64,000 nucleotides of DNA from Thioclava sp. GXIMD4216. GTDB taxonomy: Bacteria > Pseudomonadota > Alphaproteobacteria > Rhodobacterales > Rhodobacteraceae. Positions within the stretch are counted from its first letter, which is position 1; each line of letters starts with the position of its first letter. The notes below the pieces were generated by a model, which ran no database searches, was not told where the DNA came from, and saw nothing but the letters and a program-made list of their open reading frames with translations. The stretch covers positions 269,001 to 333,000 of the forward strand of contig NZ_CP149927.1 in assembly GCF_037949285.1 (NCBI RefSeq), written 5' to 3'. Of the stretch, positions 17,250 to 26,216 are shown piece after piece. Position numbers and translations under genes: made by a program.

Positions 17250-17963
17250 ATGGCGACGGGGATAGATTTCAGCCTGCTGGCCTTGAACGCGCCGGGATGG
17301 GGCGGAACCCTTCTGACGGGGTTCGTGCGCTCGGTCGAACTGGCCGCTGGGGGGTATCTGCTTGGTATTGTGATCGGCATTATCGGCGCGGTCTCGAAAC
17401 TCTATGGCGGGCGCGTGCTGCGGGATGTGGCCGAGCTTTACACCATTCTCATCCGCGCGGTGCCCGAGCTGGTGCTGATGCTGCTGTTTTACTATGTCGG
17501 CACGGATCTGGCCAATAAGGCGATGCAGGCGATGGGCTATGAGGGCTTCGACATCAATGGCCTGACGGCGGGGATCTTGGTGATCGGGCTGGTGCAGGGA
17601 GGCTATGCGACCGAAGTCATCCGCGGGGCGATCAAGTCGGTGCCCTATGGCCAGATCGAGGCGGCCCATGCTTTCGGTATGTCCTCGCGCAAGGTGCTGA
17701 CCCGTGTGACACTTCCCGCCATGACGCCACATGCCCTGCCGGGGATGGCCAATCTGTGGATGATCGCCACCAAAGATACCGCGCTTCTGGCGGTGATCGG
17801 CTTCTCCGAGCTGACGCTGGCAACCCGTCAGGCGGCGTCGGCGACGCGGTCCTATTTTCTGTTCTTTTTCGCGGCGGGGGCGCTTTATCTGGCCCTGACG
17901 CTTGTCTCCAATCTCGGTTTGCGCTGGTTCGAGAAACGCGCGCGCCGTGGTCTGGCCCGCTGA
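17250..17963 (+). CDS. Polar amino acid ABC transporter permease (first subunit)
   Basis: 237 residues with several hydrophobic segments. The N-terminal FVRSVELAAGGYLLGIVIG segment and the coupling EAA loop (GAIKSVPYGQIEAAHAFGMS) place it in the HisM/HisQ family. It forms the membrane channel with the second permease, whose gene starts 15 bases later. The gene has a ribosome site (AGAAGGAG) 10 bases before the ATG. Confidence 0.92.
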   Translation: MATGIDFSLLALNAPGWGGTLLTGFVRSVELAAGGYLLGIVIGIIGAVSKLYGGRVLRDVAELYTILIRAVPELVLMLLFYYVGTDLANKAMQAMGYEGFDINGLTAGILVIGLVQGGYATEVIRGAIKSVPYGQIEAAHAFGMSSRKVLTRVTLPAMTPHALPGMANLWMIATKDTALLAVIGFSELTLATRQAASATRSYFLFFFAAGALYLALTLVSNLGLRWFEKRARRGLAR

Positions 17964-17978
17964 TCTGGGAAGCCCGAG

Positions 17979-18806
17979 ATGCCTGATAGCGATATTGTCA
18001 CCCCGCTCGAACCTGCGCCCCTGTCCCGTTTGCTGGGGCAATGGCGGGCCGCGCTGATGCCGCACCGGATCGTGATGGCGCTGCTGGCTGTGGGGGCCGT
18101 GGCCGCGATGGTCCATTATATGGACTGGAGCTGGCTGCCCACCTATTTCCCCAAACTCTGGAGCGGTCTGGGCATGACGATGATCATGCTGGTCGCGAGC
18201 GTGGTGATCGGATTTCTCTGCGCCCTGCCTCTGGGTCTGGTGCAGGTGACGGGGCCGCGCCCGTTGAAATGGGCGGCGACGGCCTTCTGCACGGTGATCC
18301 GCGGCACGCCGCTGCTATTGCAGATGTGGCTGTTCTATTACGGGCTCGGGTCGCTTTTCGCGCAGTTTCCCGAAATCCGTGACTCCTGGCTCTGGCCCTA
18401 TCTGCGGCAGGCATGGCCCTATGGGCTGATCGCGCTGACTGTCTCGTTCGCGGCCTATGAGGGCGAGGTGATGCGCGGGGCCTTTGCGGGTGTGCCCGAG
18501 GGCGAATTGGAGGCCGCGCGCGCCTTCGGGATGCCGCGCTTCATGCTGTTCCGTCGGGTATGGTTCCCGCGGGCGCTGCATCGCGCCCTGCCGACGCTGA
18601 CCGGCGAGATCATCCTGCAACTCAAATCAACGCCTCTGGTGGCCACGATTACGATCACCGACCTTTATGCGGTGATCACCCGCGTGCGCCAGACCACATT
18701 CCTGACCTATGAACCGCTGCTGTTTCTGGTCGCGGTCTATCTGGTGCTCAGCGGCACGCTGACGCTGGCGCTGCGTTGGCTGGAAAACCGGCTGCCGTCG
18801 GCCTAA
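17979..18806 (+). CDS. Polar amino acid ABC transporter permease (second subunit)
   Basis: 275 residues. A longer N-terminal extension of about 35 residues precedes the HisM-family core. GLGMTMIMLVASVVIGFLC and the EAA loop GAFAGVPEGELEAARAFGMP are visible, as is FCTVIRGTPLLLQMWLFYYG, the family's helix 2 signature. It completes the heterodimeric channel. The operon ends here; the next gene converges on the minus strand. Confidence 0.92.
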   Translation: MPDSDIVTPLEPAPLSRLLGQWRAALMPHRIVMALLAVGAVAAMVHYMDWSWLPTYFPKLWSGLGMTMIMLVASVVIGFLCALPLGLVQVTGPRPLKWAATAFCTVIRGTPLLLQMWLFYYGLGSLFAQFPEIRDSWLWPYLRQAWPYGLIALTVSFAAYEGEVMRGAFAGVPEGELEAARAFGMPRFMLFRRVWFPRALHRALPTLTGEIILQLKSTPLVATITITDLYAVITRVRQTTFLTYEPLLFLVAVYLVLSGTLTLALRWLENRLPSA

Positions 18807-18855
18807 GGCCGCGCCCCTCCCCCAAGCGTCTTTTCTGTCGCAAGGGGGATGTGGG

Positions 18856-19521
18856 CTAGCGGGCGGCCTTTGCGGCATCGCTGCGTGAGAATGCAGCGAT
18901 CAGCATCCGTTCGGACTGGTCAAGATAGCCTTCCAGCATCAGGGCGGCGGCCTCTGTCTCGGCGGCTTTCATCAACCCCAGAAGCTTCTCGTTCAGCGGA
19001 ATAAAGGGTGCATGCAGGAATTCGGGGTCCTGAATGACACCGAAGGCCAGCCGCAACTCTGCTGTCAGATTGGCATAGAAGGTCGCAAGCCTCGGGCTGT
19101 CGCTCAGGGCGACAATCGCGCTATGGAAATCGACATTGGCACTGCCCACACCGCGCCAGTCGCACTCTGCGGCAGAGCGATGTGCCTTGGCGATGGCGGC
19201 CTCCATTGCCGCCAGTGCCGGATGCTGGGCGTAGCTGCCGCGAATGGCCTGCACCTCGATCACGCGGCGCACCCGATAGATATCGATGATCGAGGCCATC
19301 GACGGGCTGGCCACCGAAATCCCCTTATTGGCCTCGTGATGGAGTAAACCGTCCTTGGTCAGGATGCGGAAGGCTTCGCGCAGCGTATTGCGCGAGACTT
19401 CCAGCCCCTCGGCGCAGGCGGTTTCGGAGAGCCGCTGGCCCGGAACAAGCTCTCCCATGATCAGTTGATCGCGAATCCGCTGCGCGGTGCGTTCGGCAAG
19501 GGAGAGGGGCGGTGCGGACAT
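18856..19521 (-). CDS. GntR family regulator (FCD subgroup)
   Basis: 221 residues from MSAPPLSLAERTAQRIRDQL. Residues 1-75 are the winged helix (GQRLSETACAEGLEVSRNTL, AFRILTKDGLLHHEANKG). The C-terminal all-helical FCD domain has the metal/ligand residues in YRVRRVIEVQAIRG, D/H residues in NVDFHSAIVALSDSPRL, and a final YLDQSERML segment. It is divergent from the 5-oxoproline operon and a palindrome lies between them, so it probably controls that operon in response to an organic acid such as 5-oxoproline. Confidence 0.87.
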   Translation of the reverse strand: MSAPPLSLAERTAQRIRDQLIMGELVPGQRLSETACAEGLEVSRNTLREAFRILTKDGLLHHEANKGISVASPSMASIIDIYRVRRVIEVQAIRGSYAQHPALAAMEAAIAKAHRSAAECDWRGVGSANVDFHSAIVALSDSPRLATFYANLTAELRLAFGVIQDPEFLHAPFIPLNEKLLGLMKAAETEAAALMLEGYLDQSERMLIAAFSRSDAAKAAR

Positions 19522-19684
19522 GGAAAGACCTTCAAAGTGACTCTTCCGCTCTATCGCATATCCCGCCCCCAAGCACCATTCGCCTCTGGCATCGCGTAAT
19601 AATTGGGCGAATTTGCATAATTATTGATCATAAAGCATGCGAATATAGGGTGATGCCTGCAAATATGGCCTACGATACAAATAT

Positions 19685-19697
19685 ATTGTTGAACAAT
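19685..19697. promoter_or_regulatory. Palindrome upstream of the 5-oxoproline operon, candidate GntR operator
   Basis: ATTGTT-G-AACAAT is a perfect palindrome of 13 bases in the AT-rich 249-base divergent region (19522-19770). FCD-type GntR regulators bind short TTGT-N-ACAA-like palindromes, which this resembles. It is 74 bases before the transporter start. The assignment is inference. Confidence 0.42.
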
Positions 19698-19770
19698 GTG
19701 AATATGGTTGCTCTCTTTTGTGACAGGAGAGGCGGATCAATCCGCCCGACAGGGATCAAGGGAGATAGAA

Positions 19771-21018
19771 ATGTCCGAAATAGAAACAGCGACAACTGCG
19801 ACCGGCAAAGGGGCCAAGCTGCGCCGTCACGCGCTGGTTGCGGCGATTTTCATGATGGCGACCTCGGCGATTGGGCCGGGCTTCATTACCCAGACCGCAA
19901 CCTTCACCGCCAGCATGGGCGCCACCTTCGCCTTCGCCATTCTCGTCTCGGTGCTGATCGATTTTGTCGTGCAGATGAATATCTGGCGGATCGTGACCCT
20001 GTCGAAATGCCGTGCGGCCGAACTGGCCAACCGTGCCGTGCCCGGGACGGGGTATCTGCTGGCCGTTTTCATCCTGCTGGGCGGTTTCGTCTTCAACGTG
20101 GGCAATATCGCAGGGGCCGGTCTGGGGACCAACGCACTTTTGGGCATGGACCCGAAGATCGGTGGTCTGATCAGTGCGCTGATTGCGGTGGCCATTTTCC
20201 TTTCGCGTCGCGCGGGTCTGCTGATGGACCGTGTCGTGGTCGTGCTGGGGGTGGTGATGCTGCTGATGACGCTTTTCGTGGCGGGGGTCTCGCATCCTCC
20301 GGTGGGCGAGGCGCTCTCGCAGTCGATCTGGCCCGATAGCATCAACTTCGCCACGATCGTGACCATCGTCGGCGGCACGATTGGCGGGTATATCACCTAT
20401 GCCGGTGCGCATCGTCTTCTGGATCAGGGGATGGTGGGCGAGGAAAATCTTGCCGCGGTCACCCGTGCGTCCGTGACCGGCATCGTGGTCACCGGCGTGA
20501 TGCGTTTTGTGCTGTTTCTGGCCGTGCTGGGCGTGGTCTCGGCGGGTCTGGTGATGGATACCACGGGGCATGCGGCCAATCCGGCGGCACAGGCCTTTCA
20601 GGCGGCTGCGGGCGATCTGGGCCTGCGGGTGTTCGGCGCGATCCTGTGGGGGGCGGCCATTACCAGCGTGATCGGCGCGGCCTATACATCCGTGTCTTTC
20701 CTGACAGTGTTCCTCCCCTCGCTGACCGAGCGCGGTCGGGCCTATGCGACTGTCGCCTTCATCGCCGCCTCGCTGGCAACCTATGTCGGGCTTGGCACCG
20801 CACCGGCGGCGCTGCTGGTCTTTGCGGGCGGGTTCAACGGGTTGATCTTGCCTTTGGGCTTCAGCCTCTTCATCTATGTGGGCTGGGCGCGCAGGGATCT
20901 GCTGAATGGCTATAGCTATCCGCGCAGCCTGCTGATCCTCGGGACGATCGTCTGCGCCCTGACATGGTATATGGGGTTCAAATCGGTTGGCTCGATCTTC
21001 GCGTTCCTCGGGCAGTAA
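19771..21018 (+). CDS. NRAMP-like transporter linked to 5-oxoprolinase genes
   Basis: 415 residues from MSEIETATTATGKG, with AGGGAGATAG as ribosome site. About eleven hydrophobic segments are visible. SAIGPGFITQTATFTASMGA corresponds to the unwound helix 1 of NRAMP transporters, but the D-P-G-N metal motif is replaced, as is usual in the subgroup found with pxpABC. That subgroup is thought to move an organic substrate or work with 5-oxoproline rather than metal ions. It is the first gene of the operon and sits 39 bases before pxpA. Confidence 0.78.
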   Translation: MSEIETATTATGKGAKLRRHALVAAIFMMATSAIGPGFITQTATFTASMGATFAFAILVSVLIDFVVQMNIWRIVTLSKCRAAELANRAVPGTGYLLAVFILLGGFVFNVGNIAGAGLGTNALLGMDPKIGGLISALIAVAIFLSRRAGLLMDRVVVVLGVVMLLMTLFVAGVSHPPVGEALSQSIWPDSINFATIVTIVGGTIGGYITYAGAHRLLDQGMVGEENLAAVTRASVTGIVVTGVMRFVLFLAVLGVVSAGLVMDTTGHAANPAAQAFQAAAGDLGLRVFGAILWGAAITSVIGAAYTSVSFLTVFLPSLTERGRAYATVAFIAASLATYVGLGTAPAALLVFAGGFNGLILPLGFSLFIYVGWARRDLLNGYSYPRSLLILGTIVCALTWYMGFKSVGSIFAFLGQ

Positions 21019-21057
21019 GGCCCGAACCTGCCACAGACTGTCCTGAAGGGAGAAAAC

Positions 21058-21822
21058 ATGGATCTCAATAGTGATCTGGGCGAAAGCTTCGGTGCATGGG
21101 CGATGGGGGATGACGCGACGATGCTGGAGATCGTCACCTCGGCCAATGTGGCCTGCGGGTTCCATGCCGGCGACCCGAACGGCATCCTGACCACTTTGCG
21201 TGCGGCGGCAGAACGCGGCGTGCAGGTCGGGGCCCATGTGGGGTATCGCGATCTGGCGGGGTTCGGGCGGCGCAATATGGATGTCGCCAGCGCGGATCTG
21301 ACAGCAGAGGTCATCTACCAGATCGGCGCGCTCCAGGGGCTGGCCCGTGCGGCAGGCACCAAGGTGAGCTATGTCAAACCGCATGGGGCGCTTTATAACA
21401 CCATTGCCCATGACATGCGTCAGGCGGAGGCCGTGATCGCGGCGCTCGGGGCGGTGGACCCGAGCCTGACCCTGATGGTGCTTGCGGGCAGCCCTCTTGA
21501 GCAGCGCGCCCGGCAGGCGGGGCTGAGCGTTGTGGCCGAAGCCTTTGCCGACCGTGCCTATGATGACGGGGGGCAGCTTGTGTCGCGCAAATTGCCGGGT
21601 GCGGTTTTGCATGATGCGGATGTGGTGGCACAGCGGATGCTGCGCTTTGTGCGCGAGGGGGTGATCCGCTCGATCAACGGGCGTGATGTCCGTGTTGACG
21701 CACAGTCGATCTGTGTGCATGGGGACAGCCCCGGCGCGGTCGAAATGGCCCGCCAGATCCGTGCGCTGTTCCTGCGTGAAGGCGTGTCGCTTGCGGCCTT
21801 CGGGGCGGGTGGTGCGGCATGA
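21058..21822 (+). CDS. pxpA: 5-oxoprolinase subunit PxpA (LamB/YcsF family)
   Basis: 254 residues. The N-terminal [19 protein letters not shown] and [13 protein letters not shown] are the hallmark motifs of LamB/YcsF proteins, and [10 protein letters not shown] is the conserved mid-domain motif. With PxpB and PxpC it forms the ATP-dependent bacterial 5-oxoprolinase, which opens 5-oxoproline to glutamate. Its stop overlaps the start of the pxpB-pxpC fusion (ATGA). Confidence 0.93.
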   Translation: MDLNSDLGESFGAWAMGDDATMLEIVTSANVACGFHAGDPNGILTTLRAAAERGVQVGAHVGYRDLAGFGRRNMDVASADLTAEVIYQIGALQGLARAAGTKVSYVKPHGALYNTIAHDMRQAEAVIAALGAVDPSLTLMVLAGSPLEQRARQAGLSVVAEAFADRAYDDGGQLVSRKLPGAVLHDADVVAQRMLRFVREGVIRSINGRDVRVDAQSICVHGDSPGAVEMARQIRALFLREGVSLAAFGAGGAA

Positions 21823-23393
21823 GCCATCTGCGTTTCCTGCCCGTCGCGCTGGATGCGCTGCTGGTCGAGCTTGCCGATCTCGAACAGGTTCTGACCCTGC
21901 ATGCGCTGCTGCGCGAGGCCCCGCTGGCGGGTCTTCGCGAAACGATCCCTGCGGCGCGGACCCTGTTTGTCCGGTTTGATCCGCAAGAGGTCTCGGCGCA
22001 GGCTCTGGCGGCACAGATCGATGCGCTGGATCTGACGCCACATGTGCAGAAGGCGGCACGGGTTGTGACCATTCCGACGCGCTATGATGGCGAGGATCTG
22101 GCCGAGGTGGCAGAGCTGACAGGGCTCAGCGTGGCCGAGGTGATCGAGCGTCATCAGGCCCGCCCCTGGACCGTGGCGTTTTGCGGCTTCGCGCCGGGCT
22201 TCGGCTATATGGCGGGGGGCGATCCGGCTTTGGAAGTGCCCCGCCGCCGCACGCCACGGACCCGCATTCCGGCAGGATCGGTCGCGCTGGCCGGTGCGTT
22301 TTCGGGCATCTATCCCAAGGCCAGCCCCGGTGGCTGGCAGATCATCGGTACCACCGATCTGGCGATGTGGGATCTGGGGCGCACGCCTCCGGCGCTGCTG
22401 CAGCCCGGAGATCAGGTGCAATTCGAGCGCCATGACGCGGTTGCGGCCTATCCCGTTGCGGCCCTTCCGCCGTCTGCGGACATGCCATCGGGGCAGGGTG
22501 GCTTCGAGGTTCTGGCCGCGCCCTTCCCCGCGATGTTCGAGGATAACGGGCGGGCTGGACAGGCGGCACAAGGGGTTGCGGCCTCGGGGGTGCTGGATCG
22601 CGGCGCTCTGCGCGCGCTCAACCGTATGCTGGGCAATCCTGCGGGAACCGCCGCGCTAGAGATCACGGGCGGCGGGTTTGCCTTCCGCGCCAAGGAACCG
22701 GCCGTGATTGCGGTGACGGGCGCGCCCTGTCGCGTCAGCGTCAATGACTGGGACTTCGGGTCGCATGCGCCGATTGCGGTGGATCCGGGCGACAGGATCA
22801 CCCTCTCGGTGCCCAAAGCGGGGCTGCGCGCCTTGCTCGGGGTGCGGGGCGGGTTTGCCGTGGCACCGGTGATGGGGGCTGCGACATGGGACAGTCTGGC
22901 CGAGATCGGGCCACAGCCGGTTCGCCAGGGCGCGCATCTGGCGCTGGCCCATGCCCCCGCCGATGCCGTAGGGCCTGCGATTTCCCTGCCCGCCCTGCCT
23001 AAAGCGGGTGATCTGGTGGTGCTGGATGTGGTGATGGGGCCACGCAGCGACTGGTTCGAGCCGCAGATACTGGACCGTTTCACCCAGCAGGAATGGGAGG
23101 TGACGGCGCAATCCAGCCGTGTCGGGATCCGGCTGAACGGGGCCGCGCCACTGACCCGTCCGGACCAGAGCGAACTGCCCTCCGAAGGCACCGCGACCGG
23201 CGCGATACAGGTGCCCCATTCCGGCCAGCCGGTTCTGTTTCTGGCCGACCACCCCCTGACAGGCGGCTATCCGGTGATCGGGGCCGTTGCCGATTATCAC
23301 CTTGATCTGGCGGGCCAGTTGCCGCCCGGCGTGAAAATCCGGTTCAATCCGGTCGCGCCCTTTGCCGAAATCAAGCCCTGCGCGGGCATGTGA
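21819..23393 (+). CDS. Fused 5-oxoprolinase subunits PxpB-PxpC (KipI-KipA)
   Basis: 524 residues joining two normally separate subunits. Residues about 1-215 match KipI/PxpB ([31 protein letters not shown]). Residues about 235-524 match KipA/PxpC ([54 protein letters not shown]). The pair resembles the carboxyltransferase part of urea carboxylase. There is no stop or frameshift at the junction, so this is a real fusion, known from some proteobacteria. With PxpA it should act on 5-oxoproline; the neighbouring biotin carboxylase suggests an alternative carboxylase role. Confidence 0.9.
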   Translation: MSHLRFLPVALDALLVELADLEQVLTLHALLREAPLAGLRETIPAARTLFVRFDPQEVSAQALAAQIDALDLTPHVQKAARVVTIPTRYDGEDLAEVAELTGLSVAEVIERHQARPWTVAFCGFAPGFGYMAGGDPALEVPRRRTPRTRIPAGSVALAGAFSGIYPKASPGGWQIIGTTDLAMWDLGRTPPALLQPGDQVQFERHDAVAAYPVAALPPSADMPSGQGGFEVLAAPFPAMFEDNGRAGQAAQGVAASGVLDRGALRALNRMLGNPAGTAALEITGGGFAFRAKEPAVIAVTGAPCRVSVNDWDFGSHAPIAVDPGDRITLSVPKAGLRALLGVRGGFAVAPVMGAATWDSLAEIGPQPVRQGAHLALAHAPADAVGPAISLPALPKAGDLVVLDVVMGPRSDWFEPQILDRFTQQEWEVTAQSSRVGIRLNGAAPLTRPDQSELPSEGTATGAIQVPHSGQPVLFLADHPLTGGYPVIGAVADYHLDLAGQLPPGVKIRFNPVAPFAEIKPCAGM

Positions 23394-23409
23394 CACGAAA
23401 GACGTTCCA

Positions 23410-25173
23410 ATGAAGACTGTACTGATTGCCAATCGCGGCGAAATCGCTTTGCGTGTGGTGCGCGCCTGCCGTGATTACGGAGTGGGTTCGGTGGCGATTT
23501 TCGCGGATGCCGATGCGGATGCGCCCTATGTGCGCGAAGCCGATAGGGCCTTTTCCCTGCCCGGTTCGCGCCCTGCCGAGACCTATCTCAATATCCCTGC
23601 CATTCTCGAAATCGCGCAGCGTGCGGGGGCGGATGCGGTGCATCCGGGCTACGGCTTCCTGTCGGAAAGTGCCGAATTCGCGCAGGCGGTGCTTGCGGCG
23701 GGGCTTGCATGGGTCGGCCCACCGCCCGCGGTGATTGCCGAGCTGGGAGATAAGGTCGCGGCGCGGCGCATTGCGATGAAGGTGGGGGCGCCTTTGGTCC
23801 CGGGGACGCCCGGTCCGGTGGATGGCCCGGAAGATGTGCTGGCTTTCGTGCGGGCGCATGGTCTGCCGATTGCGATCAAGGCGTCGCATGGTGGAGGCGG
23901 GCGTGGCATGCGTGTCGCCCGCGAAATGGCCGAGATCGAGGAATTGTATCACGCCGCCCGCCGCGAGGCCGAGACCGCCTTTGGCAACGGGGCCTGCTAT
24001 GTCGAACGTTTTCTCGACCGCCCGCGCCATGTCGAGGCGCAGGTGATTGCCGACCGTCTGGGCAATGTGGTGGTGTTGGGGACGCGGGACTGTTCGCTCC
24101 AGCGCCGGAACCAGAAACTGATCGAAGAAGCCCCCGCGCCCTTCCTCAGTGAGGTGCAGCGCGACACGATCCATGATGCCGCACGCAGGATCTGCACCGA
24201 GGCCGGTTATGAAGGGGCGGGGACGGTGGAGTTTCTGCTTGGGGCGGACGGGATGATCTCGTTTCTCGAGGTCAATACCCGCCTGCAGGTCGAGCATCCG
24301 GTGACCGAGGAAACCACCGGCGTCGATCTGGTGGTCGAGCAGCTGCGGATTGCCGATGGTCTGCCGCTATCCGTATCCCAGACCCCGCGCCCCAATGGTC
24401 ATGCGATCGAATTCCGGATCAATGCCGAAGATCCGGGTCGGGGGTTCCTGCCGACGCCGGGCGGGATTTCGATGTTCCATGCGCCATCCGGTCCGGGTGT
24501 CCGGGTCGATAGCGGTGTGGAAAGTGGCAGCACCGTGCCCGGCACGTTTGATTCCATGATGGCCAAGCTGGTGGTCTGGGGGCCGGATCGTAAAACGGCG
24601 CTGTCACGGGCGCGCCGCGCGCTGAGAGAATTCCGGATCGAGGGGGTCGCGTCGGTGTTGCCGTTCCACCGTGCCGCGCTGCAGGCCGAGGATTTCACAC
24701 AGGAGACGGGGTTTGCGGTGCATACCCGCTGGATCGAAACCGATTTTGCCGAACCGCTGGAAGCGGCGCTGCGTGTGCCGCCCGAACCTGCGCCCGCCGT
24801 TCTGCGCGGTCGGATCGAGATTGATGGGGCTTTGTGTGATGTCGGCTTCGGGGCCGATCTTGTGGCAAAGCTTGCGCGTCTGGGCACGATACCGGCAGAG
24901 GGTGCCGCCAGAGCCGCCGAAGCCTCTGCGCGCGGCGCGGGCGAGGGGCCGGCAGAAGGTGCCGGATACGGGGTGGCCGCGCCCATCTCGGGCCTGCTTC
25001 TGGACTGGACGGTCGGCGAAGGCGAGACCGTGCGCGCGGGGCAGACTGTGGCGATGATGGAAGCCATGAAGATGGAAACACCGGTTGTCGTGCAAAAGGA
25101 CGGGGTGATCCATCTGCAGGCCGCAAAAGGCGCCAGCCTCGCGGCGGGCCAGATCGTCGCAGAGATCGCCTGA
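23410..25173 (+). CDS. Biotin carboxylase with C-terminal biotin carrier domain
   Basis: 587 residues from MKTVLIANRGEIALRVVRAC; an upstream in-frame ATG at 23362 lies inside pxpC. Biotin carboxylase domains are in order: the N-terminal fold (HPGYGFLSESAEFAQAV), ATP-grasp (IKASHGGGGRGMRVA, FLEVNTRLQVEHPVTEET) and the C-terminal lid (EFRINAEDPGRGFLPTPGG). The carrier domain holds the biotinylation site MMEAMKMETP with the target lysine near residue 554. It resembles acetyl/propionyl-CoA carboxylase alpha subunits but has no carboxyltransferase beta gene beside it. The only CT-like partner is the PxpB-PxpC fusion just upstream. Confidence 0.9.
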   Translation: MKTVLIANRGEIALRVVRACRDYGVGSVAIFADADADAPYVREADRAFSLPGSRPAETYLNIPAILEIAQRAGADAVHPGYGFLSESAEFAQAVLAAGLAWVGPPPAVIAELGDKVAARRIAMKVGAPLVPGTPGPVDGPEDVLAFVRAHGLPIAIKASHGGGGRGMRVAREMAEIEELYHAARREAETAFGNGACYVERFLDRPRHVEAQVIADRLGNVVVLGTRDCSLQRRNQKLIEEAPAPFLSEVQRDTIHDAARRICTEAGYEGAGTVEFLLGADGMISFLEVNTRLQVEHPVTEETTGVDLVVEQLRIADGLPLSVSQTPRPNGHAIEFRINAEDPGRGFLPTPGGISMFHAPSGPGVRVDSGVESGSTVPGTFDSMMAKLVVWGPDRKTALSRARRALREFRIEGVASVLPFHRAALQAEDFTQETGFAVHTRWIETDFAEPLEAALRVPPEPAPAVLRGRIEIDGALCDVGFGADLVAKLARLGTIPAEGAARAAEASARGAGEGPAEGAGYGVAAPISGLLLDWTVGEGETVRAGQTVAMMEAMKMETPVVVQKDGVIHLQAAKGASLAAGQIVAEIA

Positions 25174-25181
25174 AACAGGCA

Positions 25182-25208
25182 GGCGGGCTTGGCCGATCCA
25201 AGCCCGCC
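25182..25208 (+). terminator. Terminator hairpin of the 5-oxoproline operon
   Basis: GGCGGGCTTGG-CCGAT-CCAAGCCCGCC is a perfect 11-base-pair stem, nine bases after the biotin carboxylase stop. The T run is poor (TC), but the stem is long and the position is right. Confidence 0.7.
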
Positions 25209-25231
25209 TCAAAGCCCGTTCGAAAGGGCAT

Positions 25232-25259
25232 GCCCTGCGCCCGGCGGGGCGCGCAGGGC
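25232..25259 (-). terminator. Hairpin after yjdM
   Basis: GCCCTGCGC-N10-GCGCAGGGC forms a perfect 9-base-pair stem 11 bases beyond the yjdM stop codon. It probably ends transcription of yjdM on the minus strand, though no T run is evident. Confidence 0.5.
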
Positions 25260-25270
25260 GGTCTTGGGGA

Positions 25271-25612
25271 TCAGTCGTTCACTTTCTTGACGAATTGGGA
25301 TTTCAGCCCCATCTGGCCGATCCCGGGAACCTTGCAATCGATATCGTGATCGCCGCCGACAAGGCGGATGCCGCGCACTTTGGTGCCGACTTTCACGACC
25401 GAGGAACTGCCTTTGACCTTGAGATCCTTGATCACGGTCACGGTGTCGCCATCGGCGAGAATATTGCCAACCGCGTCGCGGATGACCTCTTCGTCAGAGC
25501 CGGACATGTCAGCCGACCATTCATGCCCGCATTCGGGGCAGGTGAGCAGGGCATCGACCTCGTAGGTATAGGTGGATGCGCAATTGGGGCAGGGGGGCAA
25601 TGTATCCATCAT
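25271..25612 (-). CDS. yjdM: Zinc-ribbon protein YjdM (PhnA family)
   Basis: 113 residues starting at [11 protein letters not shown]. An N-terminal zinc ribbon with two C-x2-C knuckles (CPNC and CPEC) is followed by the PhnA domain ([39 protein letters not shown], a GGDHDIDCK loop). The family was once linked to phosphonate use by name, but no phosphonoacetate hydrolase role is supported and the molecular function is unknown. It is a single-gene unit. Confidence 0.88.
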   Translation of the reverse strand: MMDTLPPCPNCASTYTYEVDALLTCPECGHEWSADMSGSDEEVIRDAVGNILADGDTVTVIKDLKVKGSSSVVKVGTKVRGIRLVGGDHDIDCKVPGIGQMGLKSQFVKKVND

Positions 25613-25782
25613 GGTCGCAGCGGATAGGGGGCCATGCAGCTTTTGGCAAGAAAATTCGATTGCAATGACCAAAATTTACGATGGTTTTTGTCTTTTCAGA
25701 CCGCTTGCGCGAAAATCGCGAAGGCTGTATCGACGGCGCACCGGTCGCAGCCTACCCGGTTATCAAAACAAGGACTGATCCT

Positions 25783-25863
25783 ATGACCTATATCCTAAAG
25801 GGGTGTCGCCCCTGTGCCGTTGTGTTGCCGCATGTCCTGCCCGCGCCCAAGGAGATGCCGTAA
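25783..25863 (+). CDS. Possible short leader ORF overlapping queD start
   Basis: An ATG at 25783 opens 26 codons (MTYILKGCRPCAVVL...) whose TAA stop overlaps the queD ATG (TAATG). The peptide has a C-x2-C pair and three prolines but no known domain. The tight stop-start overlap suggests translational coupling to queD, but chance is possible. No preQ1 riboswitch motif was recognised in the region before it. Confidence 0.25.
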   Translation: MTYILKGCRPCAVVLPHVLPAPKEMP

Positions 25864-26216
25864 TGTTCCGGATCACGAAAGAATTCCACTTTTCCGCCTC
25901 TCACCAGTTGGACCACCTGCCCGCCTGCCATCAATGTGCGCGGTTGCATGGCCATAACTATATCGTCGTGGTCGAACTGGCCGCCGCCGATCTGAATGCC
26001 GACGGGTTCGTGCGCGATTATCACGAACTGGCGGCGCTAAAAGACTATATTGACGGCACCTTCGATCATCGCCATCTCAATGACGTGCTCGATTGCCCCT
26101 CGACGGCCGAACATATGGCACGTCACTTCTATCTCTGGTGCAAGGCGCGCTGGCCCGAGGTTGCGGCAGTGAAGGTCTCGGAGACGCCCAAGACATGGGC
26201 GGAATATCGTCCATGA
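25863..26216 (+). CDS. queD: 6-carboxytetrahydropterin synthase QueD
   Basis: 117 residues. The zinc histidines are visible in [10 protein letters not shown] and HGHNYIV, with the catalytic cysteine in [33 protein letters not shown] and a C-terminal [10 protein letters not shown] complete the family pattern. The enzyme converts dihydroneopterin triphosphate to 6-carboxytetrahydropterin in queuosine precursor synthesis. The start at 25863 ([10 protein letters not shown]) matches family length. It overlaps queE by four bases (ATGA). Confidence 0.93.
   Translation: MFRITKEFHFSASHQLDHLPACHQCARLHGHNYIVVVELAAADLNADGFVRDYHELAALKDYIDGTFDHRHLNDVLDCPSTAEHMARHFYLWCKARWPEVAAVKVSETPKTWAEYRP

Noticed and set aside
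18807..18855. Terminator hairpin between the permease and GntR gene
   Set aside because: The C-rich and G-rich runs (CCCCC and GGGGG) can pair only partly, with mismatches at the AA positions, so no terminator is claimed.
19756..22059. A 767-codon minus-strand open frame
   Set aside because: It is antisense to the NRAMP-like transporter, pxpA and the start of the PxpBC fusion, with a composition typical of a shadow and no recognisable motifs.
25613..25862. preQ1 riboswitch before queD
   Set aside because: I looked for the class I hairpin with an A-rich tail and found no convincing match; only the short ORF is visible.
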